Positions 33,287 to 43,018 of a DNA stretch of 64,000 nt are shown here, one piece after another. Where the stretch lies: positions 18,673-82,672 of the forward strand of contig WGMV01000011.1 of assembly GCA_016124905.1 (NCBI GenBank). Reading direction: 5' to 3'. Both the position numbers and the translations under genes were made by a program. A model generated the notes under the pieces. That model did no database searches and was not told where the DNA came from. It was given only the letters and a program-made list of their open reading frames with translations. Source of the DNA: a bacterium (GTDB lineage: Bacteria; Pseudomonadota; Alphaproteobacteria; Rickettsiales; RI-342). How positions within the stretch are numbered: the stretch's first letter is position 1; each line of letters starts with the position of its first letter.

Positions 33287-33985
33287 ATGCCACATAACCC
33301 TTTTATCATCGCCCTCGACAGCAACGACCCGGCTACCGTAAAGAGCTGGGTGAACAGCTTCGCGCATGAAGCAGGCCTTGTGAAACTCGGCCTTGAATTC
33401 TTTACCATGCACGGCATCGCCGGTGTGCAGAAGCTGGAACTCCCCTGCGGCCTCTTCCTCGATCTGAAATTCCACGACATCCCCAACACCGTCAAAGGTG
33501 CCATCCGCAGCGCTATGGCAACGGGCTGCGAGATGCTCACCATCCATGCATCCGGCGGCCACAGCATGTGCAAAGCTGCTGCCGAAACCGCGATGGAAGA
33601 GGCTGACAAACGCAACACCAAAGCCCCGCTCGTGCTCGCCGTCACCCTGCTCACCAGCCTCAGCCAGCAGGAAGCCACCCAGATTGGCTACGGCAACATT
33701 GAAACCCAGGTGCTCAAACTCGCCGAACTCGCCATCGGCGCAGGCATCAAGGGCCTCGTCTGCTCCCCGCTGGAGATCGCCCCCATCCGCGCCCGCTTCG
33801 GCCACGACGTCAAACTCGTCGTCCCCGGCATCCGCGCCCAGTCCGGCGGCGACGACCAGACCCGCACCCTCAGCGCCGCTGAAGCCGTCAAGGCCGGTGC
33901 CGACTACCTCGTCGTCGGCCGTCCTGTCACGCAGGCGCAAAACCCGCTGGAAGCCTTAAAAACCCTAAGGCATGCATTGTCATAA
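33287..33985 (+). CDS. pyrF: Orotidine 5'-phosphate decarboxylase
   Basis: It decarboxylates OMP to UMP, the last de novo step. It begins MPHNPFIIALDSNDPATVKSW and has FLDLKFHDIPNTVKGA (Asp-Lys-His-Asp catalytic tetrad), LVVPGIRAQSGG and the phosphate site DYLVVGRPVTQA. The length is 232 residues from ATG 33287. The frame is open to 33242, inside the inverted repeat, but the family N-terminus supports 33287. Its ribosome site is poor and the repeat may have displaced it. Confidence 0.96.
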   Translation: MPHNPFIIALDSNDPATVKSWVNSFAHEAGLVKLGLEFFTMHGIAGVQKLELPCGLFLDLKFHDIPNTVKGAIRSAMATGCEMLTIHASGGHSMCKAAAETAMEEADKRNTKAPLVLAVTLLTSLSQQEATQIGYGNIETQVLKLAELAIGAGIKGLVCSPLEIAPIRARFGHDVKLVVPGIRAQSGGDDQTRTLSAAEAVKAGADYLVVGRPVTQAQNPLEALKTLRHALS

Positions 33986-34043
33986 CCACGTCACATATTT
34001 CCATTATTTATCAATGCTGTAATTGAAAATACAGGGAATGGTC

Positions 34044-34583
34044 ATGTCTGATTATGTATTGGTGGTCGGTAGCTACAACATGGTGCCATGGATAAGCACT
34101 GACGATCCACATATCCTGAATGCCTGTGCTCAGGCTTCCAGCCATCTGGCGGAACAAAGCTATGAAATGAGCCTGCAAATGGCCGATCAGATTAGTTCAG
34201 AACTCGCTGAAAACGGCAGCCTTATCCATTTTGACAACCACAACACCACGCGTGACCAGCAAATAGAACTCAATACGTTGAAACCAGTATTGGCGCAAAT
34301 AAGTGCTCGCCACCAACAGGGAGACCATCCGAAGGAGATCTTTGCTTGCCCTTATCATGCCGTGCCATTGCTGAACTGGATGGAAGAGCACCAGATCCCC
34401 TTACCCGATAAGATCTATCTGGTTTATTCTATCTTCAATTATGACCATGTTCCCGGCATTAAAAGATGGCTGGAAGACTCACGGGTAGACCATATAAGCC
34501 AAGGCAACGGGCAGCATAAAGAGCTCCTCAGTGCAGCTATGGAAGAAGTGATGATTGCATCCGGCATTGCCTGCCGGACTTAA
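34044..34583 (+). CDS. Uncharacterised 179-residue protein
   Basis: I recognise no family. It starts MSDYVLVVGSYNMVPWIS (ATG 34044, with AGGGA six bases before it). The protein is soluble and without a signal peptide. Its segments AEQSYEMSLQMADQI, NHNTTRDQQIELNTL and PLLNWMEEHQIPLPDKIYLVYSIFNY suggest a mixed alpha/beta fold, perhaps acting on a small ligand. Codon use is more AT-rich than in the pyr genes around it. Convergent with the next gene; the stop codons overlap by four bases. Confidence 0.72.
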   Translation: MSDYVLVVGSYNMVPWISTDDPHILNACAQASSHLAEQSYEMSLQMADQISSELAENGSLIHFDNHNTTRDQQIELNTLKPVLAQISARHQQGDHPKEIFACPYHAVPLLNWMEEHQIPLPDKIYLVYSIFNYDHVPGIKRWLEDSRVDHISQGNGQHKELLSAAMEEVMIASGIACRT

Positions 34584-35305
34584 TGCACCACCACCGGTTT
34601 TCCTTTCAGCATATCCGGGCAGAATGCGCTGGCCAGCACCGGCAACGCATGCTCAACCGTGTGCGATGGGACATGAATAGCCGCTTCCTCTGCAAGTAAG
34701 GCCACATATTCATCTGGTTTATATTGGCCCTGCATGCGGCCATCGCTTAAATCCAGGTCAGCCTCGCGCCGGCAATAGTGAAAAATCAACCACTCCGCCT
34801 CCCGCTGCATCCCAGCCGTATCCTTATGCTCATGGCCAAGCTCAAGCCCCAGCTCGGCATAAATTGCCGCCGCCTGTTGCCACAGTAATTCTTCGGCTGC
34901 ATCCAGTTCATAAAGCGTCTCGGCGGTCGGCACCAGCTTGGTAGCCACCAGCTTTTCCGTCCAGTTCTCGGCAACCTTTGGGCAAACCTCCAGCAGCCAT
35001 GTCAGCATGCCCTTCAACGGCCCCAGCAGATAGGTCGTCGGCGCGGCAAAACCCAAGCTATCATTTTGAAATTGGGAGGCCGTGACATCCACCAGCACCG
35101 GCCCCTCTTCACTCTCGGCAATCAAAAACACATGGCCATCGCCATTATGGGAAATGGCGATGGAAAGAATACCGGCCGCTCTCAACTCGTTCTGGATTTG
35201 CAGGGAGGATGGCAAACACTCCCCACCCAACGCATCCTCATCCACAATATCGGCATAAAGCTCGGATGCTTCAATAACGGCGCTTATATCGGCAATGGTT
35301 GGCAT
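34580..35305 (-). CDS. Uncharacterised protein with a possible Cys-His-Asp catalytic triad
   Basis: About 241 residues. The N-terminal half has GGECLPSSLQIQNEL, then NGDGHVFLIAESEEG and VLVDVTASQF. The Cys, His and Asp lie in the order and spacing of transglutaminase- or papain-like folds. I infer such a domain, but know no exact family. The rest is helical. The frame is open to 35344, yet ATG 35305 has GGGAG before it, and the longer version would run into the pnp terminator, so I use 35305. The gene is convergent with the 179-residue gene and follows pnp on the same strand. Confidence 0.7.
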   Translation of the reverse strand: MPTIADISAVIEASELYADIVDEDALGGECLPSSLQIQNELRAAGILSIAISHNGDGHVFLIAESEEGPVLVDVTASQFQNDSLGFAAPTTYLLGPLKGMLTWLLEVCPKVAENWTEKLVATKLVPTAETLYELDAAEELLWQQAAAIYAELGLELGHEHKDTAGMQREAEWLIFHYCRREADLDLSDGRMQGQYKPDEYVALLAEEAAIHVPSHTVEHALPVLASAFCPDMLKGKPVVVH

Positions 35306-35323
35306 AAACTCCCATTCAAAACA

Positions 35324-35355
35324 AAAAGCCCGTGGCAGTACCACGGGCTTTTCCT
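35324..35355 (-). terminator. Intrinsic terminator of pnp
   Basis: AAAAGCCCGTGG / CCACGGGCTTTT with a short loop forms a strong stem, and the minus strand ends in TTTTTG. It lies 26 bases after the pnp stop and separates pnp from the gene starting at 35305. Confidence 0.9.
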
Positions 35356-35380
35356 TTTATTCTAAAACAGCAACGCTGTT

Positions 35381-37654
35381 TTAGAACGGACGGCGACGAC
35401 GAGGACGGTCTTCACCGCGATCCTCACCATCATCGTTGCTGCGCTCGCGGCGTTCACCGCGATCACCGCCACGGTCACCACGATCGCCACGGTCACGACC
35501 ACCACGGCGTTCGCCACGGTCGTTGTCGCTGCGCGGGGCACGCACTTCAAAACCTTCCGGCAGCTCGGCATCTTCGCCGGTCTCCTGGTTCACCATGCGG
35601 TAGCTCAGGCGTACTTTGCCGCGGTCCATGCCGATGCATTTCACCTTCACCTCATCGCCCACTTTCAGCACATCGCCGACTTTTTCGACGCGGCTGAAGG
35701 CCAGCTCGCTGATATGCACCAGCCCCTGGCGCGCGCCAAGGAACTGCACAAACGCACCGAAATCAACAATGTCCACAACCTTGCCGTCATAGATCATGCC
35801 CATTTCCGGCTCGGCCACGATGCCCATGATGCGATCCACGGCAATCTGTGCCTTCTCGGCATCGGTGGAGGCGATACGAACCGTACCGTCCTGCTCGATG
35901 TCGATCTTGGTGCCGGTCTCTTCGCAAAGCTCGCGAATCACCTTGCCGCCTGTGCCGATCACTTCACGGATCTTATCTTTCGGGATCTGGATGGTGGTCA
36001 CCTTCGGTGCATGCTGGCTCACACCGCCGCGCGCACCGGTGATGGCTTTCGACATCTCACCCAGAATATGCTTGCGGCCTTCATGCGCCTGCTCAAGAGC
36101 CACTTTCATGATCTCTTCTGTAATACCGCGCACCTTGATGTCCATCTGCAGCGCGGTGATGCCCTCATCGGTACCGGCTACTTTGAAGTCCATGTCGCCA
36201 AGGTGATCCTCATCGCCCATGATGTCGGAAAGCACGACGTATTTTTTGCCTTCCAGAATCAGGCCCATGGCAATGCCCGCAACCGGGCGCGCCAGCGGAA
36301 CGCCCGCCGCCATCAGCGCCATCGAACCACCGCACACGGAGGCCATGTAGGAGGAACCGTTGGACTCGGTGATTTCCGAAACCAGACGGATGGCATAAGG
36401 GAATTCTTCTTTCGAAGGCAGCAACGGCAGAATGGCGCGCTTGGCAAGACGGCCATGGCCAATCTCGCGGCGCCCTGGCGGACGCAGCGGGGTGGCTTCA
36501 CCCACGGAGTATGGCGGGAAGTTGTAATGCAACATGAAACGGTCGCGCTTGTCGCCATCCAGCTCATCGAGCATTTGCTCGTCCTGGCTGGTGCCGAGCG
36601 TGGCCACCACAAGTGCCTGCGTCTCACCACGCGTGAAGAGCGCGCTGCCATGCGTGCGTGGCAGAATGTCCACTTCCGCTTCAATGGGGCGGACTTTCTT
36701 CACATCACGGCCGTCGATACGCTTGCCGGTCTCGATCAGACCGCCGCGCACCACGTCCATTTCCAGCTTCTTAAGCAGGCCGCCAACCAGCACGGCGCTG
36801 GTCGTCTCGTTCACCAGCTTCTCCAGCACCTCTTTTTTGGCAGCGGAAAGAGCGGCAACGCGTTCCTGCTTGTTCACAATGCCATAGGCTTCGCGAATGG
36901 GCTTCTCGGCAATCTTCTTAACGGCTTTGTACAGCTCGCTATTATCGATTTCCGGCAGAGCCCAGGGTTCTTTGGCCGCTTCATCCGCCAGCGCGATGAT
37001 GAGGTCAATCGCCGTTTTGCTGTTCTTTAGGCCGAAATTCACCGCGCCGAGCATTACTTCCTCGCTCAGTTCCTGCGCTTCGGATTCAACCATCAGTACG
37101 GATTCTTCCGTACCGGCCACCACGAGGTCCAGCTTGCTTTCCGGCATTTCCATAATGCTTGGGTTCAGCACATACTCACCATTGATGTAACCGACCTTGG
37201 CCGCGCCGATTGGGCCAAGGAACGGAATGCCGGAAATCGTCAGCGCGGCGGAAGCGGCAATCAGCGCCACCACATCCGGGTCGTTCACGCCGTCATGCTG
37301 CAGCACGGTGCACACAACCTGCGTTTCGTTTTTGAATTCGTCGGCAAACAGCGGACGGATCGGACGGTCGATCAGACGGGCGATCAGCGTCTCACGCTCG
37401 GTCGGCTTGGCTTCGCGACGGAAATAACCGCCCGGAATCTTGCCGGCGGCATAGAATTTTTCGATGTAATGAACCGTCAGCGGGAAGAAGTCCTGATCCG
37501 GCTTGGCGGCTTTGGCGGCCACAACGGCGGCCATAACGATGGTGTCGCCATAGGTGGCGATCACGGTGCCGTCGGCCTGACGGGCGACTTTACCGGTTTC
37601 CAGGATAAGCGGACGGCCGCCCCACATGGTTTGCTTTTTCGTGATATTGAACAT
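35381..37654 (-). CDS. pnp: Polyribonucleotide nucleotidyltransferase (PNPase)
   Basis: It is a 3'-5' phosphorolytic exoribonuclease of the RNA degradosome. Two RNase PH cores are seen (early [18 protein letters not shown]; later [15 protein letters not shown] and [20 protein letters not shown]). They are followed by a KH domain ([20 protein letters not shown]) and an S1 domain ([17 protein letters not shown]). The tail is unusual: about 45 residues rich in Arg, Gly and Asp ([18 protein letters not shown]...), likely disordered and RNA-binding. ATG 37654 has AGGA nine to ten bases upstream; ATG 37663 is too close to it. It is downstream of rpsO, the typical order. Confidence 0.97.
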   Translation of the reverse strand: MFNITKKQTMWGGRPLILETGKVARQADGTVIATYGDTIVMAAVVAAKAAKPDQDFFPLTVHYIEKFYAAGKIPGGYFRREAKPTERETLIARLIDRPIRPLFADEFKNETQVVCTVLQHDGVNDPDVVALIAASAALTISGIPFLGPIGAAKVGYINGEYVLNPSIMEMPESKLDLVVAGTEESVLMVESEAQELSEEVMLGAVNFGLKNSKTAIDLIIALADEAAKEPWALPEIDNSELYKAVKKIAEKPIREAYGIVNKQERVAALSAAKKEVLEKLVNETTSAVLVGGLLKKLEMDVVRGGLIETGKRIDGRDVKKVRPIEAEVDILPRTHGSALFTRGETQALVVATLGTSQDEQMLDELDGDKRDRFMLHYNFPPYSVGEATPLRPPGRREIGHGRLAKRAILPLLPSKEEFPYAIRLVSEITESNGSSYMASVCGGSMALMAAGVPLARPVAGIAMGLILEGKKYVVLSDIMGDEDHLGDMDFKVAGTDEGITALQMDIKVRGITEEIMKVALEQAHEGRKHILGEMSKAITGARGGVSQHAPKVTTIQIPKDKIREVIGTGGKVIRELCEETGTKIDIEQDGTVRIASTDAEKAQIAVDRIMGIVAEPEMGMIYDGKVVDIVDFGAFVQFLGARQGLVHISELAFSRVEKVGDVLKVGDEVKVKCIGMDRGKVRLSYRMVNQETGEDAELPEGFEVRAPRSDNDRGERRGGRDRGDRGDRGGDRGERRERSNDDGEDRGEDRPRRRRPF

Positions 37655-37837
37655 ATTTTCCATTTCCTACTGGCGCCTCTCGCGCCCTTCTACATGGCAT
37701 TAAAACAGCAAAGAAAACAAACGGACCCGCCATGCAAGACAGCCCGCAGACCTTGTAGCAAAAAACCAGCTTTAAACCAGTTTTATTTCTTAAGCGCCCG
37801 CCCCTTCACTGCAACGAGGAAACGGCCCTTAAACGAC

Positions 37838-37864
37838 AAAACCCCGCCAAAGGCGGGGTTTTTC
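37838..37864 (-). terminator. Intrinsic terminator of rpsO
   Basis: AAAACCCCGCC / GGCGGGGTTTTT with an AAA-type loop lies 25 bases after the rpsO stop on the minus strand and ends in T-rich sequence. It partly separates rpsO from pnp, as in many bacteria. Confidence 0.9.
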
Positions 37865-37888
37865 GGTTATTCCGGCCTGCGGGCGGAA

Positions 37889-38158
37889 TTACTTGCGGAT
37901 ACCCAGGGAAGCGATCAGCTTCTCATAGCGGGAAGCATCGTTGTTCTTCAGATAATCCAGCAGGCTGCGGCGGTTGGAAACCAGCTTCAGCAGACCACGG
38001 CGGGAATGCACGTCTTTGCTGTGCGTTTTGAAATGCTCGGTCAGGTTGTTGATGCGCTCGGTCAGCAGGGCAACCTGAACTTCGGGGGAACCGGTGTCAT
38101 TCGCGTTGGTAGCGTATTTTTTGACCAGTTCTTGCTTTTTAGCGGCGGTAATGGACAT
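37889..38158 (-). CDS. rpsO: Ribosomal protein S15
   Basis: The 89-residue product, [15 protein letters not shown] followed by [17 protein letters not shown] and [18 protein letters not shown], matches S15, a primary 16S rRNA binder of the small subunit. The frame is open to 38296 across the truB 3' end, but ATG 38158 has GAGGAG seven to eight bases before it and the exact family start. It sits between truB and pnp. Confidence 0.98.
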   Translation of the reverse strand: MSITAAKKQELVKKYATNANDTGSPEVQVALLTERINNLTEHFKTHSKDVHSRRGLLKLVSNRRSLLDYLKNNDASRYEKLIASLGIRK

Positions 38159-38168
38159 GATAAACTCC

Positions 38169-39077
38169 TCAAACGTCATGAATAATGCGCAGCGGCTTGA
38201 ACCCTTCCTCCCCTGCATTGCACGATATGCATTGCACGATGGCCACCACTTTGCCGGATGAAAATGCAACCATTTCCTCCGCATTCGTGGCAGCAAGGCC
38301 TTGCCGCCTCACCGATTGCCCATGCCGCAATGCTGCAGCCTCGCTTTCGGTGATTTCCAGAGCCGGGACGCCGTCCAGCGCCTGGAGCAACCCGAGCATA
38401 AGCATTGGCAAACGCTCGGAAAGGGCGTGTGTATAGGCTTTTTCGCGGGTATTTTCCAGTAAAAACGCATCATCCACCGAAAATTTCCCCACTTTCACAC
38501 GCCGCAACATGCTGACATAGCCCACCGCGCCCAGTTCCCGGGCAATATCCTCAGCCAGGCTGCGCACATAGGTCCCCTTGCCGCACCCTACCCTGAGCGT
38601 GGCGGATGCCGCATCCGCAGCTAAAACGGACAGTTCGCGGATATGAAAGGGCCGTGCGGCCAGTTCCACCGCCTCCCCCGCCCGTGCAAGGTCATAGGCC
38701 CGTTCCCCACCAACCTTGATGGCTGAGTAGGCAGGCGGCCGCTGCATAATTTCTCCCAGAAATCTTGGCAAAACCGTCTTTAATTGTGCTTCCGTGGGCC
38801 TCGCATCGCTGGTTTCCAGCACCTCGCCCTCGGCATCCGCCGTGCTGCGCCGCTCCCCCCAGGTGATCGTGAAATCATAGGTCTTGCTGGCATCCACGAT
38901 AAAACGCAGCAGTTTGGTGGCCTCACCTACCGCAATGGGCAACAACCCGGTGGCCAGCGGGTCCAGCGTGCCCGCATGCCCCACCTTGATACCACGTGGC
39001 AAGACGCGCTTAACCTGTGTCACCGCATCGGTGGAACCCATGCCGTAAGGCTTATCGATCAGCAGAAGGCCGTTCAT
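38169..39077 (-). CDS. truB: tRNA pseudouridine(55) synthase
   Basis: It makes pseudouridine 55 in the T-loop of tRNAs. [17 protein letters not shown] and [21 protein letters not shown] carry the catalytic Asp (GTLDP), and [22 protein letters not shown] is family-typical. Length is 302. The gene is downstream of rbfA by nine bases and followed by rpsO, in the order usual for the nusA-infB operon. Confidence 0.97.
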   Translation of the reverse strand: MNGLLLIDKPYGMGSTDAVTQVKRVLPRGIKVGHAGTLDPLATGLLPIAVGEATKLLRFIVDASKTYDFTITWGERRSTADAEGEVLETSDARPTEAQLKTVLPRFLGEIMQRPPAYSAIKVGGERAYDLARAGEAVELAARPFHIRELSVLAADAASATLRVGCGKGTYVRSLAEDIARELGAVGYVSMLRRVKVGKFSVDDAFLLENTREKAYTHALSERLPMLMLGLLQALDGVPALEITESEAAALRHGQSVRRQGLAATNAEEMVAFSSGKVVAIVQCISCNAGEEGFKPLRIIHDV

Positions 39078-39086
39078 GAAATGGGC

Positions 39087-39503
39087 CTATTCATCCTCGT
39101 CCGCGGCATGATGCCCTTGAAGCTGGATGTCGCGCTGAACGCGCTCGCTCAACAGGATTTCATGCACCCGGCTGGCCTTGTCAAAGGAATCGTCGATCTT
39201 GAAATGCAGCCTCGGCACAAAGCGCAGATACACTTTCTTGCCGATCACCCGGCGGATATGGTCCCCCTGGGCACGGATTTCATTGAGAACCTGCTGCGAA
39301 TCCCGCCCCGCCAGCGGCGCGAGAAACACCGTGGCGTTCTTTAAATCCGGGCTGATGGAAACCTGGCTCACCGTAACCGATGCCATATCGATGGAAGCGG
39401 AGATGATATCCCCCCGCACCAGCATCTCATACACGGCCTGACGGACGACCTCCCCCACGCGCAACTGGCGCTGGCTCGGCGGTTTAGCGGCTTGCATCAC
39501 CAT
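39087..39503 (-). CDS. rbfA: Ribosome-binding factor A
   Basis: It is a 30S maturation factor needed for 16S 5'-end processing and cold growth. The 138-residue protein has RQLRVGEVVRQAVYEMLVRGD and FLAPLAGRDSQQVLNEI, the KH-like fold signature. An ATG six bases downstream (39497) is an alternative start. It lies between infB (26 bases) and truB, as in most Proteobacteria. Confidence 0.96.
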   Translation of the reverse strand: MVMQAAKPPSQRQLRVGEVVRQAVYEMLVRGDIISASIDMASVTVSQVSISPDLKNATVFLAPLAGRDSQQVLNEIRAQGDHIRRVIGKKVYLRFVPRLHFKIDDSFDKASRVHEILLSERVQRDIQLQGHHAADEDE

Positions 39504-39529
39504 AGGTTCTCACTCTCCGGCAGCGGCAG

Positions 39530-42319
39530 CTAGGTAATGCTGCGCGTCACCTGCTCCAGCTCGAAGGCTTCCACCTGGTCATTCTCGCGGATATCGTCGT
39601 AATTCTCAAAGGCGATACCGCACTCAAAGCCCTCGCGCACTTCCTTCACGTCATCCTTGAAACGCTTGAGCGTCTTCAGGCTGCCTTCGTGAATCACCAC
39701 ATTATCGCGCAGCAGACGGCACTTGGCGTTGCGCTTAATGAGCCCTTGCGTGACCATCGCACCCGCCACCTTGCCCACCTTGGTGATGTTGAACACCTGG
39801 CGGATTTCGGCGTAGCCGAGCATGATCTCCTTGAACTCGGGCGACAGCATACCGCTGAGGGCCTTCTTCACATTATCGATCAGTTCATAGATGATGGAGA
39901 AATACTGAACATCGATTTTTTCGCGCTCGGCCAGCACCTTGGCCTGGCTGTTGGCGCGCACGTTAAAGCCGATGATCACCGCGTTGGAAGCCTTGGCCAG
40001 CACGATGTCGGATTCCGTGATGGCCCCCACGCCGGAATGCACCACGCGCACCTTCACCTCGTCGCTCTCGATTTTCTCGAGGCTACCGACGATGGCTTCC
40101 AGCGAACCATGCACATCCGCCTTCACAATCAGCGGCAGTTCCTTCACCTTGGCGCGGCCGTCGGTAAAGAGCTGGTCCAGCGTGATGCGCGGCGCGTCCA
40201 CCGTTTTTTGCAGTTTCATCTTCTGCTTGCGGTATTCGGTGATGTCGCGGGCCTGTTTTTCATCCTCGGCCACGGCGAACAATTCACCCGCCACCGGGGT
40301 TTCATCCAGCCCAAGCACTTCCACCGGAAGCGCGGGCCCGGCCTCTTGCAGCTGCTCGCCGCGATCGTTCAGTATGGCGCGCACATAGCCCGCAGCCGCA
40401 CCCGCCACCACCAGGTCGCCCTGCTTCAGCGTGCCGTTCTGCATCAGCAGTGTCGCCACCGTGCCGCGCCCCTTATCCATGCGGGATTCGATCACCACAC
40501 CGCGCGCGGGCGCGTCGTAATCCGCCTTAAGATCAAGCACTTCCGCTTGCAGCAGCACCGCATCCAGCAGCGCATCGATATTCGTGCCTGCTTTGGCGGA
40601 CACGTCGATGATCATGATGTCGCCGCCGAATTCCTCGCCGATCAGCTCATACTGCATCAGTTCCTGACGCACGCGCTGCGGGTTGGCATCCGGCTTGTCC
40701 ATTTTATTACAGGCCACCACGATAGGCACACCGGCGGCCTTGGCATGGTTGATGGCTTCCACCGTCTGCGGCATGATGCCGTCATCGGCCGCCACCACGA
40801 GGATAACCACATCGGTAACCTTCGCGCCGCGTGCACGCATGGCCGTGAAAGCCGCGTGGCCCGGCGTATCGAGGAAGGTGATTTTCTGTCCCGAAGGCAC
40901 CGTCACCTGATAAGCGCCGATATGCTGCGTAATACCGCCCGCCTCACCGGAAACCACGTTGGTCTGGCGGATACGGTCGAGCAGCGAGGTTTTACCATGG
41001 TCCACATGGCCCATCACCGTCACCACCGGGGCGCGGGGCTTCAGCGTGCCGGAGCCTTCCGTTTCGCCGAATAGCTCCTGCTCCACATCCGCATCCGTCA
41101 CGCGTTGCGGATGATGGCCGAATTCGCTGACGATCAGCTCCGCCGTGTCGGCATCGATCATCTGAGCCGGGGTTGCCATCACGCCCATTTTCATGAGCGA
41201 TTTGATCACATCCACCCCACGCACCGCCATGCGGTTGGCCAGGTCGGCCACGCTGATCTGCTCGGGAATGGTCACATCCAGCACGATATTCTGCTCCTGC
41301 ACGGTCGGCTTATGGCCGCGGCGGCGCTTGTTGGTGCCGATTTTCTTGTCGCCGGAAGCCACCGCGCTCGGCTGCGCTTCCATGGAATCAATGCGGCGCG
41401 CGCGCTTGGGCGAAACCGGGGCCTCGCTCAACAGGTATTTGCGGATTTTATTGGGATCCGGCGCGGCCATGATTACCCGGCTGGAGGACTGCACGCGGCG
41501 CACCACGTCATCGCGCTTGTCATTCGCTTTCGGAATGGCCACCGCCACGATGTCGTCTTCACCGTCATCGGGAATCACATCGTCGGAATAATCTTCGAAT
41601 TCATCGCCTTCCAGCAAGGCCTGACGCGGGATGTAATACTCCTCTTCCTCCTCCTTTTGAAGGTTGTAGGAAGGCAGGTCGTCGTCCTCGTCAATGCCCC
41701 GCACCTTGCTGCGTTTTTTCTTGAGGGCGGCGCTTTTCTTCAGCGCGTCATCTTCACCTTCTTCCAGTTCGTCTTCAATGCGGCGCTTATGCTTATTCTT
41801 GATAGCGGCATCGGTCACATCCACCTGGCGGGCTGGTTTTTCCACCAGGGCGGTGGATGCGGCAGCAGCGGCTTCCAGGGCTATGCGCTGCTCTTCATCT
41901 CGCTTGCGGTCCACCTCTTCCACGCGGCGGCGCTGGCGCTCATCCATCTGGCGGCGCTCTTCCTCGCGTTTCTGGGCATCGGCGCCCTTATTTTCATTGG
42001 CACGCTCAAGCACGCGTTTGCGGCGTTCCATCTCACTCTTGGTAAGGCTGGGCGCATCGTCATGGACCGGGGTCGGCGCGGGTGCAGCCTCGGGCGCAGC
42101 GGCCGGCGCGGGCGCCTGGCGGGAAACCTGAACCAGTTTGCCGGATTCATCGCGCGAGAAGCTGCGCGTCTTACGCACTTCCACCGTCACCGTTTTGCTG
42201 CGGCCTTGCTGGATATTCTGCGTCACGCGGCCTGCGTCGGCACCGCGATTGAGCGAGAGCTTCAGCGGCTTGGGCGCGGTCAGCGTGGCATTGCCGGAAT
42301 TATCATTGTTGTCGGACAT
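39530..42319 (-). CDS. infB: Translation initiation factor IF-2
   Basis: It is a GTPase that delivers initiator tRNA to the 30S subunit. GTPase motifs are [16 protein letters not shown] (G1), [15 protein letters not shown] (G3) and NKMDKPDAN (G4), around residues 440-560 of the chain. About 150 N-terminal residues are Lys/Arg/Glu-rich and repetitive, normal for the N-domain. I use ATG 42319 ([10 protein letters not shown]); a GTG at 42337 is also in frame. Its C-terminal domains are complete ([18 protein letters not shown]). Confidence 0.97.
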   Translation of the reverse strand: MSDNNDNSGNATLTAPKPLKLSLNRGADAGRVTQNIQQGRSKTVTVEVRKTRSFSRDESGKLVQVSRQAPAPAAAPEAAPAPTPVHDDAPSLTKSEMERRKRVLERANENKGADAQKREEERRQMDERQRRRVEEVDRKRDEEQRIALEAAAAASTALVEKPARQVDVTDAAIKNKHKRRIEDELEEGEDDALKKSAALKKKRSKVRGIDEDDDLPSYNLQKEEEEEYYIPRQALLEGDEFEDYSDDVIPDDGEDDIVAVAIPKANDKRDDVVRRVQSSSRVIMAAPDPNKIRKYLLSEAPVSPKRARRIDSMEAQPSAVASGDKKIGTNKRRRGHKPTVQEQNIVLDVTIPEQISVADLANRMAVRGVDVIKSLMKMGVMATPAQMIDADTAELIVSEFGHHPQRVTDADVEQELFGETEGSGTLKPRAPVVTVMGHVDHGKTSLLDRIRQTNVVSGEAGGITQHIGAYQVTVPSGQKITFLDTPGHAAFTAMRARGAKVTDVVILVVAADDGIMPQTVEAINHAKAAGVPIVVACNKMDKPDANPQRVRQELMQYELIGEEFGGDIMIIDVSAKAGTNIDALLDAVLLQAEVLDLKADYDAPARGVVIESRMDKGRGTVATLLMQNGTLKQGDLVVAGAAAGYVRAILNDRGEQLQEAGPALPVEVLGLDETPVAGELFAVAEDEKQARDITEYRKQKMKLQKTVDAPRITLDQLFTDGRAKVKELPLIVKADVHGSLEAIVGSLEKIESDEVKVRVVHSGVGAITESDIVLAKASNAVIIGFNVRANSQAKVLAEREKIDVQYFSIIYELIDNVKKALSGMLSPEFKEIMLGYAEIRQVFNITKVGKVAGAMVTQGLIKRNAKCRLLRDNVVIHEGSLKTLKRFKDDVKEVREGFECGIAFENYDDIRENDQVEAFELEQVTRSIT

Positions 42320-42374
42320 GGTCTTGTTACTCGTCACTTCTATCTGTCAAAAGGTTTCCGGTACAGCGCGGCGC

Positions 42375-42986
42375 TCATGCGTTTTCATAGGCGATAAGCC
42401 GTTTGGCGGCTTTCGCCAAGGCGGGCACTATAGACGATTTTACCGCAAGATAAACGGTATTTTCACCCCCAACCGCCCGACTCAGCGCATTCCGGTCGAT
42501 AAGTTCCACCAAGGGCGCGTTTAATTCGCTGGCTTCGGGCCATTTGGAACGTTGCGCGGGCGCTACGTCGGAAGCAATGACCAGAAGCCCAACCTGGTGC
42601 TTTGCCACCAGTGGCTGCACCTGGTCCGCTCCCAGATATAGGTTTCCTGTGCGCCTTGCCAAGCCCAGCTGGGCAAGAAATTGTGCCTCCAGCAATGCGC
42701 GCACCTTGTCCGGCAACGCGTCATCCACCTTCAGTTTGCGTTTAAACCCTTTGGAAAAAACCTGCTTCCTGCAGGCTTCCACCACGCATCCACGGCTGGA
42801 AACTACCCAGGCGCCGCGCCCGGGCAGGCTTTCCCGCACATCAAACGCCACACCGCCGTCGGGCGACATCACAAAGCGCAGCATCGCCTCTTTCGGCAGC
42901 ACGCTGCCTGTTACCAGGCAGCGTCTGTCAGGGCCTTTCTCGTTCAGGAACGATTCATCGGCCAGTTCATGGTCACTATCGGGCAT
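42375..42986 (-). CDS. YlxR-domain RNA-binding protein fused to an L7Ae-like domain
   Basis: The N-terminal YlxR (DUF448) domain, RCLVTGSVLPKEAMLRFV then GRGAWVVSSRGCVVEAC, lies at about 20-75. The C-terminal LGLARRTGNLYLGADQVQ.. and GLLVIASDVAP resembles a L7Ae/ribosomal L30e-like domain. This two-domain form is usual in alphaproteobacteria between nusA and infB. Its role is thought to be in RNA binding or translation, but is not settled. It starts 33 bases after nusA. Confidence 0.92.
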   Translation of the reverse strand: MPDSDHELADESFLNEKGPDRRCLVTGSVLPKEAMLRFVMSPDGGVAFDVRESLPGRGAWVVSSRGCVVEACRKQVFSKGFKRKLKVDDALPDKVRALLEAQFLAQLGLARRTGNLYLGADQVQPLVAKHQVGLLVIASDVAPAQRSKWPEASELNAPLVELIDRNALSRAVGGENTVYLAVKSSIVPALAKAAKRLIAYENA

Positions 42987-43018
42987 GACTGGCCCTCCAG
43001 CTACAGCGGCTAACCCGG

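Noticed and set aside
39689..42397. Two long plus-strand frames (461 and 430 codons) opposite infB
   Set aside because: They are mirror frames of infB; the His-rich translation comes from the reverse complement of the real protein.
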